A DNA stretch of 64,000 bases from DASVFB01 sp963815965 (GTDB taxonomy: Bacteria; Actinomycetota; Thermoleophilia; Gaiellales; Gaiellaceae): the NCBI GenBank assembly GCA_963815965.1, contig CAWFIT010000005.1, forward strand, positions 81,864 through 145,863. The letters run 5' to 3'. Under the pieces are notes generated by a model, which was not told the origin of the DNA, made no database searches, and saw nothing but the letters and a program-made list of their open reading frames with translations. The translations under genes and the position numbers were made by a program. Below, in pieces: positions 42,465-52,929 of the stretch. Position 1 is the first letter of the stretch, and each line of letters begins with the position of its first letter.

Positions 42465-43384
42465 ATGTCACTCGTTCTTCTGCTCGGTCTCATCCTGATG
42501 GGCGTAGCTGTCGCTCTCGCGGTTCGATCCGCCTCGTACACGCGCGATCGGCGGCGCGAGACGCTCGCGCAGGTCGGCGCTTATGGTTTCACGCCCGCGA
42601 GAGCGGAAGAACGCCAACCTGGACGGGTTGCGCGAGCTGCGCGAACCGCCTCGCAACGTCGATCGGGTCGTTCGCGCTTCGTCATCTGCCGGAATCCAAG
42701 GAGCGCGACCTGCTGAAGCTGCTGCGTGCGGCGGGCCACTATCAGACGAAGCCGGCGACATTCCTCGGCTATCGGATCGCCCTCGCGACGATCCTGCCCG
42801 CGTTCTGGCTCTGGCTCGCGATCACGGCCGGCGCCCTCGACGCGCGCGCGTTCCTGGCGATCTGCCTCGTGGGCGCGCTCGGCTGGGTCATGCCCAAGTT
42901 CTTCCTCGAGCGGAGCGGCACCAAGCGGATGCACCGCATCGACTACGAGATGCCGGAACTCGTCGATCTGCTGGTGACGACGGTGGAGGCCGGTGTCGGC
43001 TTCGCGTCGTCGCTCCAGCTCGTGTCCCGTCGGATCCAGGGCCCGCTCGGGCAGGAGCTGCGGCTCGCGCTCCAGGAGCAGAACATGGGCCTGACGATCG
43101 AAGATGCGCTCGAGCACATGCTCGGACGCGTCGACACGCCGGCGCTGCGTGCATTCGTCCAGGCGATCCTGCAGGGACAGCTCCTGGGGGTCTCGATCGG
43201 GAAGATCCTCCGCGACCTGGCGACCGACATGCGCAAGCGCCGCCGTCAGATGGCCGAGGAGCGAGCGCACAAGGCGCCGACCAAGATCCTTTTCCCGCTC
43301 GTGTTCCTCATCCTGCCCGCGCTCATGATCGTGTCGATCGGCGGGCCGATGATCGGGCTCATCGATAACCTCGGCTCGATGTGA
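42465..43384 (+). CDS. tadC: TadC pilus assembly platform protein (frame broken twice)
   Basis: About 306 residues joined. N-terminal helix VLLLGLILMGVAVALAV; after shifts near 42600 and 42675, LLKLLRAAGHYQTKPATFLGYR, two helices (ALATILPAFWLWLAITAGAL; FLAICLVGALGWVMP), the F-domain (YEMPELVDLLVTTVEAGVGF, LALQEQNMGLTIEDALEHML, LQGQLLGVSIGKILRDLA) and a last helix (ILFPLVFLILPALMIVSIGG). Starts 8 bp after the vWA-TadB stop. Platform partner of TadB. Confidence 0.9.
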
Positions 43385-43550
43385 GACGAGCTGGCGCTGG
43401 CTCGCCGTCTAACGTCTAACCGTGCAGACCGGGCGTCGCGGCGAGCGTCCGCAGCCCGCAGCGCGCAGACCCAGAACGCGATACCCCAGCGACTGATACG
43501 AACGATCGTCAGGGCGATGCCGACACCGGACGAACCCGGCTGAGGAGGTC

Positions 43551-44548
43551 TTACTCGGGAGTCGTTCTTCGCGTCGCCTCGGCGGCGGCGCAGCTGCGGC
43601 GGACGACCTCGAGCGGATCCCCGTCGTCCAGGATCAGTCGGTGCGCCAGCACGAACGGGGCCATCGCCGTCACGTCGCCCGTCTCGGGCACAGCGCGACC
43701 GTCGATGAGCGCGTGCGCCTTCGCCGCCGTCAGCAGATGGACGGCTGCACGCGGACTCGCGCCCAGCACGACCCCGTCGGCCTCCCGCGTCGCGCGTACG
43801 ACCCCGACGCAGTACCGCACGACCTCGTCCGGCACGGACACCGCGTCGATCTCCTGCTGAGCCGCGCTCAACCTGCCGACGTCGAGCAGCGGTCGCACCT
43901 CGCCGACCAGATCGGGCCGGAGACCCGCGTGCGGCAGACGGAGGATCTGCTCCTCCTCGGCGGCGGAGACGTAGCCGAGCGTAATCTTGAACAGGAACCG
44001 GTCGAGCTGCGACTCGGGGAGCGGGAAGATCCCGAGGTGCTCGTACGGGTTCTGCGTCGCGATCACCGTGAACGGGCTCGGCAGCCAGTGGATGCGGCCG
44101 TCGACCGTGACGTGGCGCTCCTGCATCGCCTCGAGCAGCGCCGCCTGCGTCCGCGGCGGCGTCCGGTTGATCTCGTCCGCCAGCAGCACGTTCGTGAAGA
44201 CCGCGCCCGGCACGAACTGCGGCTCGCCGAGTTTCTTCACGGTCGTGCCGATCAGGTCCTCCGGCGTCGTGTCCGGCGTGAACTGGATGCGCTTGAAGCG
44301 GACGCCGAGCACGCGGGCCATGCCGCGCCGCCATCATCGTCTTCGCCACGCCGGGTGGGCCTTCGAGCGAGCACGTGACCTCCGGCGACCGCGGCGACGA
44401 GCAAGAGGTCGAGCTGCTCGCGGTACCCGACGACGACCTGTGCCATCTCGCCGCGCATGTCGGCGCGCAGCTCGCGCGTGATCGCATTGGTCGCCACGGT
44501 CACTCCCGTCGCGTCGCCCGGAGGCGCGGGCGTATCAGCGATGTCCAT
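43551..44548 (-). CDS. MoxR-type AAA+ ATPase (frame broken twice)
   Basis: About 333 residues joined. N-terminal ITRELRADMRGEMAQVVVGYREQLDLLLVAAVAGGHVL, Walker A EGPPGVAKTMMA, Walker B VLLADEINRTPPRTQAALLEAMQE, VIATQNPYEHLGIFPLPESQLDRF, and a C-terminal lid with LGASPRAAVHLLTAAKAHAL. The two shifts lie near 44385 and 44325, around the Walker A loop. MoxR ATPases usually work with vWA proteins; the only vWA protein in the window is the TadB fusion encoded convergently at 40590, which makes a functional pair plausible. Confidence 0.88.
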
Positions 44549-44852
44549 GGCGGGCTTCGAGCGTTGCCGCGGCCTTCGGATGGTGTCTCGCCCACTGCCG
44601 ATAAGACACGCCCCGCGCATTGAGCCATCGCGCGAATCGGTGTTCGGTGAGAAACACCTTTTTCCCCCAGGGAACCCCGGTGACGTGGGGCCGTTTCGCC
44701 GCCGGCACCGGCTTTGCGTGCCGCAAGGTTTCAGTCACCCTCAGCCAGAGAAGGACGCCCGCGACGATCGCGGCCGCGAGCAGGCACCCCATCGCGAGGC
44801 GCTTGCCCCAACGCGCCACACGGCCGGTTTCGGACGCAGCAATGGCAGTCAT
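44535..44852 (-). CDS. Small single-TM protein upstream of moxR
   Basis: 105 residues from ATG 44852. A short N-terminal tail, one membrane helix (LAMGCLLAAAIVAGVLLWLRV), and a basic C-terminal domain with WGKKVFLTEHRFARWLNARGVSYRQWARHHP. Overlaps the moxR start by 14 nt. The tail pattern of an Arg/Trp helix pair is suggestive of a helix-turn-helix or peptidoglycan-binding module, but I cannot name a family. Confidence 0.6.
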   Translation of the reverse strand: MTAIAASETGRVARWGKRLAMGCLLAAAIVAGVLLWLRVTETLRHAKPVPAAKRPHVTGVPWGKKVFLTEHRFARWLNARGVSYRQWARHHPKAAATLEARHGHR

Positions 44853-45044
44853 GTTCGCATCGAAGCAGTTTTTTCGCGAGATTTCACCCCACCTCTGGGC
44901 GGGTATCTCCTGAACTGAGGGGTGGAGGCCGCGTTTTGTCGCCCGCCGCCGTCGAGTAGCGCGCTCGGCAAACAACCCGAAAGGCTAGAACGAACTGGGC
45001 GTTCGTCGGATCCGCGCTCCCCTCGAGTCGCCGAAGATGAGAAC

Positions 45045-45221
45045 ATGGATGTGCTCGGAGGAGCAAAGCTGCTGGCAGAGCTCGTTGCGCGAAATCGCGA
45101 CGAGCCAGCCGAGCCGACGATCGAAGCGCCAGCCGAGTTACCAGCACCCGATGAGCTTCCGCTCCACCGGTGGTTCGGGGTCGAACCCGTCGCAGTCGTC
45201 GACGGAGCGTCCGGGAACTGA
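45045..45221 (+). CDS. Small ORF, hypothetical
   Basis: 58 residues from ATG 45045: a short helix (VLGGAKLLAELVARN) and an acidic Pro/Glu/Ala segment ending LPLHRWFGVEPVAVVD. Ribosome site weak (GAAGATGAGAAC). Codon third positions are GC-rich as in real genes here. It lies in a gap of about 425 bp between the small single-TM gene and the next membrane protein; otherwise that gap holds nothing I recognise. Confidence 0.4.
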   Translation: MDVLGGAKLLAELVARNRDEPAEPTIEAPAELPAPDELPLHRWFGVEPVAVVDGASGN

Positions 45222-45277
45222 GCGTTCCCGTCGCCCGAGCCGACAGCGATCCGGAGCAGGTGTGGAGTGTTCGGCGC

Positions 45278-45589
45278 TTAGGGACGCAGCCCGGACATGC
45301 CTCCGCTCGCAAGAGCGCGCATGAGGCAGCCTGATATCCAGAACGCCGCCGTCAGCATCGGGAAGACAACGAAGATCAGCCCGATTGCGACACCGTAGCG
45401 TCCGAGGTTCGCAACGGCATCGAACACAGCGGCGCCGAGCGAGAAGCCGGCGAAGACGGCGAGCATCGCCACGACGAGGCTCACGAGCCGTTGAGGCCCG
45501 GCCGATGGGTAGCGGACGAGAAGCCACGCCGCCAATGCAGCACCGCCGCAGCAATACGCGACGATGATCGTATGCCCGTTCACGGCCAC
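45278..45589 (-). CDS. Small three-TM membrane protein, unknown
   Basis: 103 residues with three hydrophobic helices (TIIVAYCCGGAALAAWLLV; LVSLVVAMLAVFAGFSLGAAVF; YGVAIGLIFVVFPMLTAAFWI) and short loops. No family recognised. Single gene by spacing. About 240 bp to the next gene on the other strand hold no clear feature. Confidence 0.65.
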   Translation of the reverse strand: MAVNGHTIIVAYCCGGAALAAWLLVRYPSAGPQRLVSLVVAMLAVFAGFSLGAAVFDAVANLGRYGVAIGLIFVVFPMLTAAFWISGCLMRALASGGMSGLRP

Positions 45590-45831
45590 AGCTATATCAG
45601 TTTCCCTTTCGGCCGCAGATCGAAACGAGACTACCTGGTCGAGACTCGAGACCCGCAGATCTGGACGAGCAACAGCACCTCTCTGGACGATCCGGCGGCC
45701 CGATCATGGTTTATCTCATCGGCAGCAAGCGAGACGAAGATGAGATCCGTCGCGTGCGTGCCTCGTCCGCGCACGCTGCACGGCGGACTGAACACGACGT
45801 TCCGCGTCGAGCGACGTACACTCGTCCGCCC

Positions 45832-46203
45832 GTGAGCGGTTCCATCAGCAAGAACAGGCGCGTCGTTGCGGTCGTGCGTGAGGACGGTGCAGTCGTCTGC
45901 GAGCGCTGCGCGGTCGCGGCGACGCCGCTACGCCGCCTGAAAGGCCTCCTCGGGAGGAGCGGCCTCGAGCCCGGAGAGGGGCTGCTGCTCAGCCCCGCGT
46001 CCTCGATTCACACCTTCTTCATGCGGTTTTCGATCGACGCCGTCTTTCTCGACAAGGGCCTCGTCGTGCAGAAGGTGGCACGGGACGTGAAGCCCTGGCG
46101 TCTAGCCGCTGCGCGCCGCGCCAGGAGAGTGCTCGAGCTCCCAAGCGGTGAGGCAGACCGGCGCGGCGTCGAAACCGGGCAGCAGCTGATCCTGAACGAC
46201 TAA
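45832..46203 (+). CDS. DUF192 family protein
   Basis: 123 residues from GTG 45832. DUF192 throughout: VCERCAVAATPLRRLKGLLGRSGL, LLLSPASSIHTFFMRFSIDAVFLD, VARDVKPWRLAAARRARRVLELPSG. Closely similar to the N-terminal half of the DUF192-receiver fusion at 32734 and so a paralogue. No signal peptide. TACACT at 45818-45823, 8 nt before the GTG, could be a -10 box, which would make the transcript nearly leaderless. Function of DUF192 is not established. Confidence 0.87.
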   Translation: MSGSISKNRRVVAVVREDGAVVCERCAVAATPLRRLKGLLGRSGLEPGEGLLLSPASSIHTFFMRFSIDAVFLDKGLVVQKVARDVKPWRLAAARRARRVLELPSGEADRRGVETGQQLILND

Positions 46204-46319
46204 GGGCAGTCGCCGCAGCCGCGCGGGCGACTCGGGAGAGGGGAGAGGCGAAGGCGGGCCGCTGGGCAGAAGCACCATCGAGGCTCAGGTCGCCCGCGTT
46301 CGCGGCCGATAGAGAACGC

Positions 46320-47321
46320 GTGAGAACTGCGGCGGCTTCTTCGTCTGTCGGTCTTGCGACGCCCGACGACGGCGGCCACAGCCGCGGTCGCCTCATCGCC
46401 TCGTTCGGCTTCGCCGCCTTGACGATCGGAGCGTCCGTGCTGCTCGCGAGGCGCTTCACGCACACGAGCTGGCCGCTGCAGAAGGCGCACCTCGGTCTCG
46501 TCGGCGGAGCAGTCGCCCTCTACTTCGCCAGCTACGTGTTTCGCGCTCTCGGCTGGCAGAAACTCTTCCCCGCGGCCGAGCGTCCCGCTCGCGCGCGGTG
46601 TCTGGCCGCGTGCGGCGCCTCTGCTGCGAGCGGCGCCGTCCTGCCGTTCAGGCTCGACTACGTCGTCAAGATCGGCACGCTGCGGAAGATGCGCGGCGTG
46701 AACCTCGGGCTCGAGGCGATCGCGCTGTCGATCATCTCGCTCGGCCTCGTCGACTCGGTCGCCTTCCTGCCGCTCTCGATCTCGGCGACTGCGACGAGCT
46801 CTTCGAGCTTTCGCATTCCGTTGATCCTCGTCGTGCTGTTCGGCGTCGGCGCGTGTGGAGTGTTGGTCGCCGGGCAGCACCTGGTGCGGCTGCCGTTTCT
46901 CGCCCGCCGTGCGCGACTCGTTAGGCTCGCCGCACGCATCGCCGAGCGACGGGGGTCGGCCCGCGAGGCGGTCGTCGCCTGGTTCTTCTTGCTCGGCTGT
47001 TGGACGTCGCGGGCGCTCGGAAGCACGCTGCTGCTGGCGGCGCTCGGGGTCGGCTTCTCACCGACGATCGCTCTGGTCGTGCTCTGCCTGGCCGCCGCCG
47101 CCGCGCTCATTCCGATCACTTCCGGGGGCGCAATCGCCAACGTCGGCACCACCGCCGCCGTGCTCCTCGCGCTCGGCGTGCACAAGGAGCAGGCAATCAA
47201 CTTCGGCCTGGCCTCGGGCATGCTTCTCTGCATGGCGGCAGCCGCCGCCGCGATCGTCGGGGTCGTAACGTCGCTCGCCTACGGGCGACGCGCCCAGACA
47301 CTCGCTCGCGCCGCCGCGTAG
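46320..47321 (+). CDS. Lysylphosphatidylglycerol synthase TM-region/flippase-like membrane protein
   Basis: 333 residues from GTG 46320 with about eight membrane helices. Features typical of the UPF0104/LPG_synthase_TM family: FRALGWQKLFPAAE, AACGASAASGAVLPFRLDYVVKIGTLRKMRG (interfacial region) and PITSGGAIANVGTTAAVLLALGV near the C-terminus. No soluble lysyl-transferase domain, so probably a lipid or undecaprenyl-linked flippase rather than an LPG synthase. Confidence 0.8.
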   Translation: MRTAAASSSVGLATPDDGGHSRGRLIASFGFAALTIGASVLLARRFTHTSWPLQKAHLGLVGGAVALYFASYVFRALGWQKLFPAAERPARARCLAACGASAASGAVLPFRLDYVVKIGTLRKMRGVNLGLEAIALSIISLGLVDSVAFLPLSISATATSSSSFRIPLILVVLFGVGACGVLVAGQHLVRLPFLARRARLVRLAARIAERRGSAREAVVAWFFLLGCWTSRALGSTLLLAALGVGFSPTIALVVLCLAAAAALIPITSGGAIANVGTTAAVLLALGVHKEQAINFGLASGMLLCMAAAAAAIVGVVTSLAYGRRAQTLARAAA

Positions 47322-47401
47322 TCGCAGCAGCACAATATTGACACCTCGTTCTGGATTCGTCATCCTCCGCGCGTCGTCCAGCAAGGAAAGGGGAGATCAC
47401 G

Positions 47402-50289
47402 ATGAATCAGTCCGCCAAGCGGCGGCTTTCGCGTGCGCTTTTCGCGTTACCGGTCGCCGTCGCAGTCCTCGTTCTCGTGCCGATCGCAGAGTGCGAAGAA
47501 CGGGGAGGACGTGCAACGGAACAAGAAGGCCTTCTTCGACATCCGTGAGACGCCGTCGTCGCTGTTGAAGCTGCACAGCCGGGCGGCAGCGCTCGACGAG
47601 AATCCGTCCGCGGCCACCTCGGCGTTGAAGGACTCGCTCGGCGTCGAAGGCTTCGTCAACCTCGATCCACTGACCTCCACCGTCCACGCCGTCGGCCGCA
47701 CCGACGGATACCTGACCGGGCCGAGCAACTCGGCCGCCTCGACGATTGCGCTCAACTACGCGACGAACAACGCCGCGGCGCTCGGGCTGACGCAGGAGAC
47801 ACTGGCGTCACTCGAGCTCGCGCGCGACTACGTCTCGATCGACGGCACTCACCACCTCTTCTATGTGCAGTCGATCAACGGCGTGCCTGTCTTCGGCAAC
47901 GGCCTCAAGGCGAACGTAACGAAGAACGGCAGGCTGATCAACATCCTCGGCTCGCCGCTTGCAAGCAGTTCCACGGCGACGTCGTCGCCCGGGATCAGCA
48001 GCGGCGAGGCGATCGCCGCGGCCAAGCGCGACGTCGGACTCCTCACCGTTCCGCTGCGCAGCGACTCCGCGTCGCGGACGTACTTCCGCACCGTCGACGG
48101 TACGCGCCTCGCTTATCAGACGACGGTCGGGAGCGGTACCGAGATCTACCACACCGTCGTCGACGCGAACAGCGGCCAGATCCTCTACCGCCGCAGCCTC
48201 GTCAACTACGCGAACGGGCTCGTGCTCGACTACTACCCGAACGCGCCGAACGGCGGGACGTTCCACACCGTCGACCTGAACCAGAACGGGTGGCTGCCCG
48301 CGAACGCCACGACCCTGAGCGGGCCGAACGTCCACGCCTACTCGGATGTCAACGACTCGGACGCCGCCGAGCCCTCGGAGGAGACCGTCCCCGGCTCGTA
48401 CCCGTTCGTCCCGTTCACTCCGGCCGCCTGCATCCCCGGCTTCCCCTGCACCTGGAACCCCGAGGTCCCGAACTCGTGGCAGGCGAACGAGAACCGGACG
48501 GCGGTGCAGCTCTTCTACTTCATCAACACGTTCCACGATCATCTGGCCGCCGCGCCGATCGGCTTCACGCCGGCCGCCGGCAACTTCCAGGGCAACGACC
48601 CCGTCCACGGGGAGAACCTCGACGGAGCGAACACGGGCACCGGCGCGAATGCAGGCCTGCCGGACGGCGCCCACATCGACAACGCGAACTTCGGGACGCC
48701 GCCCGACGGCCAGTCCCCGACGATGCAGATGTTCCTCTGGCACCAGCCGCACACGACGTTCCCGGGCCAGGATCCGTTCATCGCCGCGATGGGCTCGGAC
48801 GAGGCGGACATCGTGTACCACGAGAACACCCACGGCCTCTCGAATCGGTTGGTCGTGGACGCCCAGGGCAACTCGACGCTCGGCAACCTGCAGGCCGGTT
48901 CCATGGGCGAGGCCTGGAGCGACTGGTACGCGCTCGACTTCCTCGTCAACCAGGGCCTGCAGCCCGACACATCGGCGGACGGCGAACTGCGCGTCGGCCC
49001 GTACGTGGGCTGGGGCAACGACCTGATCCGGACTCAGCCGCTCGACTGCCCGGTCGGATCTACCTCACCGGCTTGCCACGGCACGCCGGGTGCCGGGGTC
49101 AGGCGGGTACACGTACGGCGACTTCGGCAAGATCGCCGGAGGCACCGAGGTCCACGCGGACGGCGAGATCTGGGGCGAGACGCTCTGGGATCTGCGCAAC
49201 GCGTTGGGCTCGCCGACAGCCGAGGGGCTCATCACGCGCGCGATGGAGCTGTCACCCGGCAACCCATCCTTCCTCGACATGCGCAACTCGATCCTCCAGG
49301 CCGACCTCGTGGCCTCCGGCGGCGCGAACCACGACACGATCTGGACGGTGTTCGCGCATCGCGGGATGGGCTACTTCGCGGGCTCGTTGAGCGGTGACGA
49401 CAACCGCCCGGTGGAGAACTTCAGCCTTCCGCCGGCGCCCGGCACGCAGTTCGGCAAGCTCAAGGGCACCGTCACTGACCAGGACACGGGCGAGCCCATC
49501 CAAGGCGCGGTTGTTGCATTCGGTGGACATGCCTCGGGCTTCCCGGGCGACCTGGCCGGCGTGAGCAAGCCCAACGGGACGTACGAAGTCAAGAAGATCC
49601 TCTTCGGCACCTACCCGGATCTGTTCGCGTCCGGCCCCGGCTACAACACGGTCGTCGTTCCCTCGGTAACGATCGGTGGGCCGATCACGTCGCAGAACTT
49701 CCAGATGCGGCGCGACTGGGCCGCGCTCGGAGGAGGCGCGGAGGTGACCGCGTTCGACGGGCCTGACTACACCGCGTTCGGTTGCGGCCCGAGCGGAGCG
49801 ATCGACCAGTCGCTCGGCAACGGATGGGGCAGCGACACGCACGTCAACGCCCAGAACGACGGCCTGGTGACACCGAAGTCGGTCACGGTAAAGCTGCCGG
49901 CCGCGGTCGACATCAGCGAGATCCAGATCGACCCGTCGAACACGTGCGGCGACCCGGGCAGCTCGGCGACGCACCACTACAAGGTGGAGACGTCCACAGA
50001 CGGCACTACGTGGTCGCTCGCCAACGAGGGTCACTTCTACGCCGCCAACCGCGGCCATCTGAACACGGTGAGCCTGGCCGCCGGCGCGACGTCGAACGTC
50101 GGCTGGATCCGCTTCACGATGATCAATCCGATGGTTCCCGAGACCGGCAACGCATGCACCGACGCGACGAACTGCGGCGACAACGGCGTCGCGCAGCGGT
50201 GCGGGCCGAACCCGCCTGTCCCGGGCAACTTCGGGGGCTGCACTTTCATGGACATGTCCGAAATCGAGGTGTTCGGCAGTCCGCACTAG
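47402..50289 (+). CDS. Secreted fungalysin-type (M36) metalloprotease with C-terminal beta domains (frame broken twice)
   Basis: About 962 residues joined. ATG 47402 follows AAAGGGGAG and begins a signal peptide (RALFALPVAVAVLVLVPIA); a shift near 47495 leads into the propeptide (FTP/PepSY-like: HHLFYVQSINGVPVFGNGLKANV). The M36 zinc site is VYHENTHGLSNRL (HExxH), third ligand in GEAWSDWYA, with TFHDHLAAAPIGF before it. After a shift near 49085: EIWGETLWDLRNALG, then a carboxypeptidase-regulatory-like domain (KLKGTVTDQDTGEPIQGAVVAF) and a discoidin-like domain (HHYKVETSTDGTTWSLANEG). Extracellular protein degradation. Confidence 0.9.
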
Positions 50290-50308
50290 CCCTCGAATTT
50301 CCCTCTAC

Positions 50309-50339
50309 AGCGAAGGGCCGCCACGTGCGGCCCTTCGCT
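50309..50339 (+). terminator. Hairpin terminator after the M36 protease gene
   Basis: 13-bp perfect stem (50309-50321 with 50327-50339) and a 5-nt loop, 20 nt after the protease stop. No long T-run follows, but TCGCTATAA downstream is less GC-rich. It separates the protease from the next gene 20 bp on. Confidence 0.8.
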
Positions 50340-50358
50340 CGCTATAACACCGGTCGAG

Positions 50359-50725
50359 ATGGCGCGTCGAGCGATCCTCGTCTCGATCGTGTGCTTGGTT
50401 CTCGCCGCACCTGCGTCCGGCGTGACGCGCACGGTGATCACCGAGCGGGACAGCGGCAAGACGTTCGGCATGCGGCAGGGCCGCGCGCTCACGCTCCGGC
50501 TGTCCGAGACGCTACCGCTGGGCCGGCCCCTCCGTCCGAGGAACCGCGGTCCGGCTGGTGCCCGTGAACTACATCCGCGACCCCGGGTACCAGGAGTGGA
50601 CGATTCGCGGCAGCGCCCGAGGCACGGCGCGGGTCTCGGCCGTCGGCTACAAGCGGGTACGCGGCTATTGCGATCCCGGGCCGTGCTTGCCGCGGCTCTT
50701 CCGGGTCACGATCCTCGTGCGCTGA
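50359..50725 (+). CDS. Small secreted beta-rich protein (frame broken once)
   Basis: About 122 residues joined. Signal peptide (RRAILVSIVCLVLAAPASG), then TVITERDSGKTFGMRQGRALTLRLSETL. After a shift near 50530 the frame reads TAVRLVPVNYIRDPGYQEW, TIRGSARGTARVSAVGYKRV and ends with DPGPCLPRLFRVTILVR. The alternation of beta strands, the G.ALTLRL start and the GTARVSAVGYKR end are reminiscent of chagasin-like protease inhibitors (I42), but the inhibitor loops are not clear. One pair of Cys (GYCDPGPC). Neighbour of the M36 protease. Confidence 0.6.
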
Positions 50726-50849
50726 GCGCGGGGTTGAGCATTCGCATTCTCGAAAGTACTGTTTGCCGTGTAGTTCGACTTCTTCAGGGCCGTGATCAAC
50801 GAGGAGAAGTAGGGGGCCGCCGCTGTCCAGCAAGACCAATGAGCCGCGA

Positions 50850-52926
50850 GTGGTCGAATTGACCAACGTGGCAGTCGATCTGCTCGAAGCCCACGAGAGG
50901 AGCGATCGCGACGCGCTCGTGTTCGTCGACTCGCTCGGCGTCATCGAGCACGTCAGGTTCAGCACCCTCGCCCGTGAGGCGGCGCAGTGGGCCGACTTCC
51001 TGCGTTTGCGCGGCGTTGAGTCGGGCGACCGCGTGGTCGTCCTGGCCGGACGCGATCGGTCGTGGCGCTCCGCCCTGCTGGGCGTTCTCGAGGCCGGCGG
51101 TGTCGCGGTTCCGTGTCAGGCGGCGGTATCGGTCGCGGAGCTGCATGCGATTGCAACAGACATGGGCGCGGCGGCATTCGTGTCGGATCGTGCGCGACCG
51201 GATCTTGTCGAGTCGGACGGCATTCCCGTGCTCTCGGCGGACGAGCTCGACTCGTCGCGTACGCCGTCGCGGCTCCGGCACATGGCGATGCCGGGCGACG
51301 TCGCGCTCGTCCTCGACGGAGCCGAGCAGACTCACGCCTCGCTCCTCGCGCAGGCCGAGTCGGCGGGGCAGTGGCTCGAGCTCGGCGAAGGCGAGCGAGT
51401 CTGGTCGACGACAGCTGCCGACGGCTCGGTCGAGTCGATCTTGTGTTGCTCGCGTCGTGGCGCGCCGGTGCGGAGATCGTCGCCGTCGAGCAGTCGCCCG
51501 ACCACGTCGAGCAGCTCGAGCTCCTGCACAGGTTCCAGCCGGCCGTTGTGTGGTTCTCCGACGATGAGTACGCGGCGCTGGCCGCTGCGGCCACGGCCGA
51601 GCCCGCGTGGGCGAAGCTCGGGTCGATCCGTCGGGCACTTGCCGAGCGTCGAGGGAACAGACGCCCCGGCGGCGTTCGGCCACGTGTTCGAGTGTCGGGA
51701 TCGCTCTGGCTTCTGCAGGCCCGCTGGCCGGGCTGGCGGAAGCCGAAGCGGCGCCAACTGTTGTCGACGAGCGTGAGGCCGCGGAAGCCGAGAAGCGCCG
51801 GCGCGAGGAAGACGAGCGACTCGAGGACGAACGCCGCCGCGAGGAAAAGCTGGCGCGCCGCAGAGAGAAGGAGGAGGCGAAGAAGCTTCGGAAGGCCGAA
51901 GAGCAGCGCCGCCGCGACGAAGAAGAGAACCGCAAGCGCGCCGAGAAAGCGGAACGCGAGGCCGTGGCGGCCGTAGCAGCCGAAGCGCGCCGCCTCGACG
52001 ACCAAATAAAGCGCGTGGAGCGCGAAGTCGCCAAGGCCGAAGAGCAACACCGCCGCGAAGAAGAAGAGCAACGCAAGAGCTCCGAGAAAGCGGAACGGGC
52101 GGCCGCAGAGGCCGAAGCGCGCCGCCGCGCCGACGAAGTAAAGCGCGCGGAACGCGAAGCCGCCAAAGCCGAAGAGCAACGCCGCCGCGAAGAAGAAGAG
52201 CAACGCAAGCGCTCCGAGAAAGCAGAACGCGCGGCCGCGGCGGCCGCAGAGGCCGAAGCGCGCCGCCTCGCCGAGGAAGCAAAACGCGCCGAGCGCGAAG
52301 CCGCGAAGGCCGAAGAGCAGCGACGCCGCGAAGACGAGAAGAACCGCAAGCTCGCAGAACGCGCCGCCGCGGAAGAGCGCCGCCGCGCCGAGAAGGCCGA
52401 ACGCGAAGCCGCGAAGGCCGAAGAGCAGCGCCGCGCCGAGGAGCAGAAGCGACTCGAGGAAGAGCGCCGCCGCGAGGCGCAACACGCGAAGGAGCTCCAG
52501 AAAGCCGAAGCGCAGCGCCTCCGCGAGGAGGAGAAGAGCCGCAAGCTTGCCGCACGCGCAGAGGCCGAAGAGCGTCGCCGTGCCGAGGAGGCGCAACGCG
52601 GCGACCGTGAACGGCTCGCCGCCGAAGCCAAGGCGCGCAATGCCGAAGCAGAACGCCTACTCGCGGAGGCCGAACGCGAGCGCCTCGAAGTCGAGGCCGC
52701 CGATGCCGAAACGGAGCGGGAGCGACGCGAGCGCATCGCCGACGAAGAGCGTCAGCGTCAGCCCGACGTCCCGGATGAAGCGGTCCACCCCGAGAGCGAC
52801 CGCGACATGGACATCGTCTCGCGCATCAGCCATTACGGCTTGGGCACTCAGGTCGTCGAACGCGAGCAGCGCGAGGACGACGCGGGCGCGCTCGCAACGG
52901 TGGAGCCGGACGAGCAGGCTCGGTAG
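50850..52926 (+). CDS. ANL-like N-terminal domain fused to a long charged coiled coil (frame broken)
   Basis: About 692 residues joined. Residues ~1-250 resemble the N-terminus of AMP-forming acyl-CoA synthetases (ALVFVDSLGVIEHVRFSTL, GDRVVVLAGRDRSWRSALLGVLEAGGVAVPC, FVLLASWRAGAEIVAVE), but the ATP/AMP motifs (YTSGTTG, YGxTE, GRxxD) are missing. After shifts near 51440 and 51670-51710 comes ~330 residues of Glu/Arg/Lys/Ala heptads (EEQRRREEEE, EKAEREAAKAEEQ) with strong internal DNA repeats, then a short tail (DMDIVSRISHYGLGTQVVEREQ). Start GTG 50850; upstream in-frame codons lack ATG. Probably a structural or scaffolding protein with a non-catalytic ANL module. Confidence 0.7.
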
Positions 52927-52929
52927 GTC

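Noticed and set aside
43385..43550. Possible short membrane peptide on the - strand between tadC and moxR
   Set aside because: The frame runs on into the antisense of tadC without a stop and has no ribosome site.
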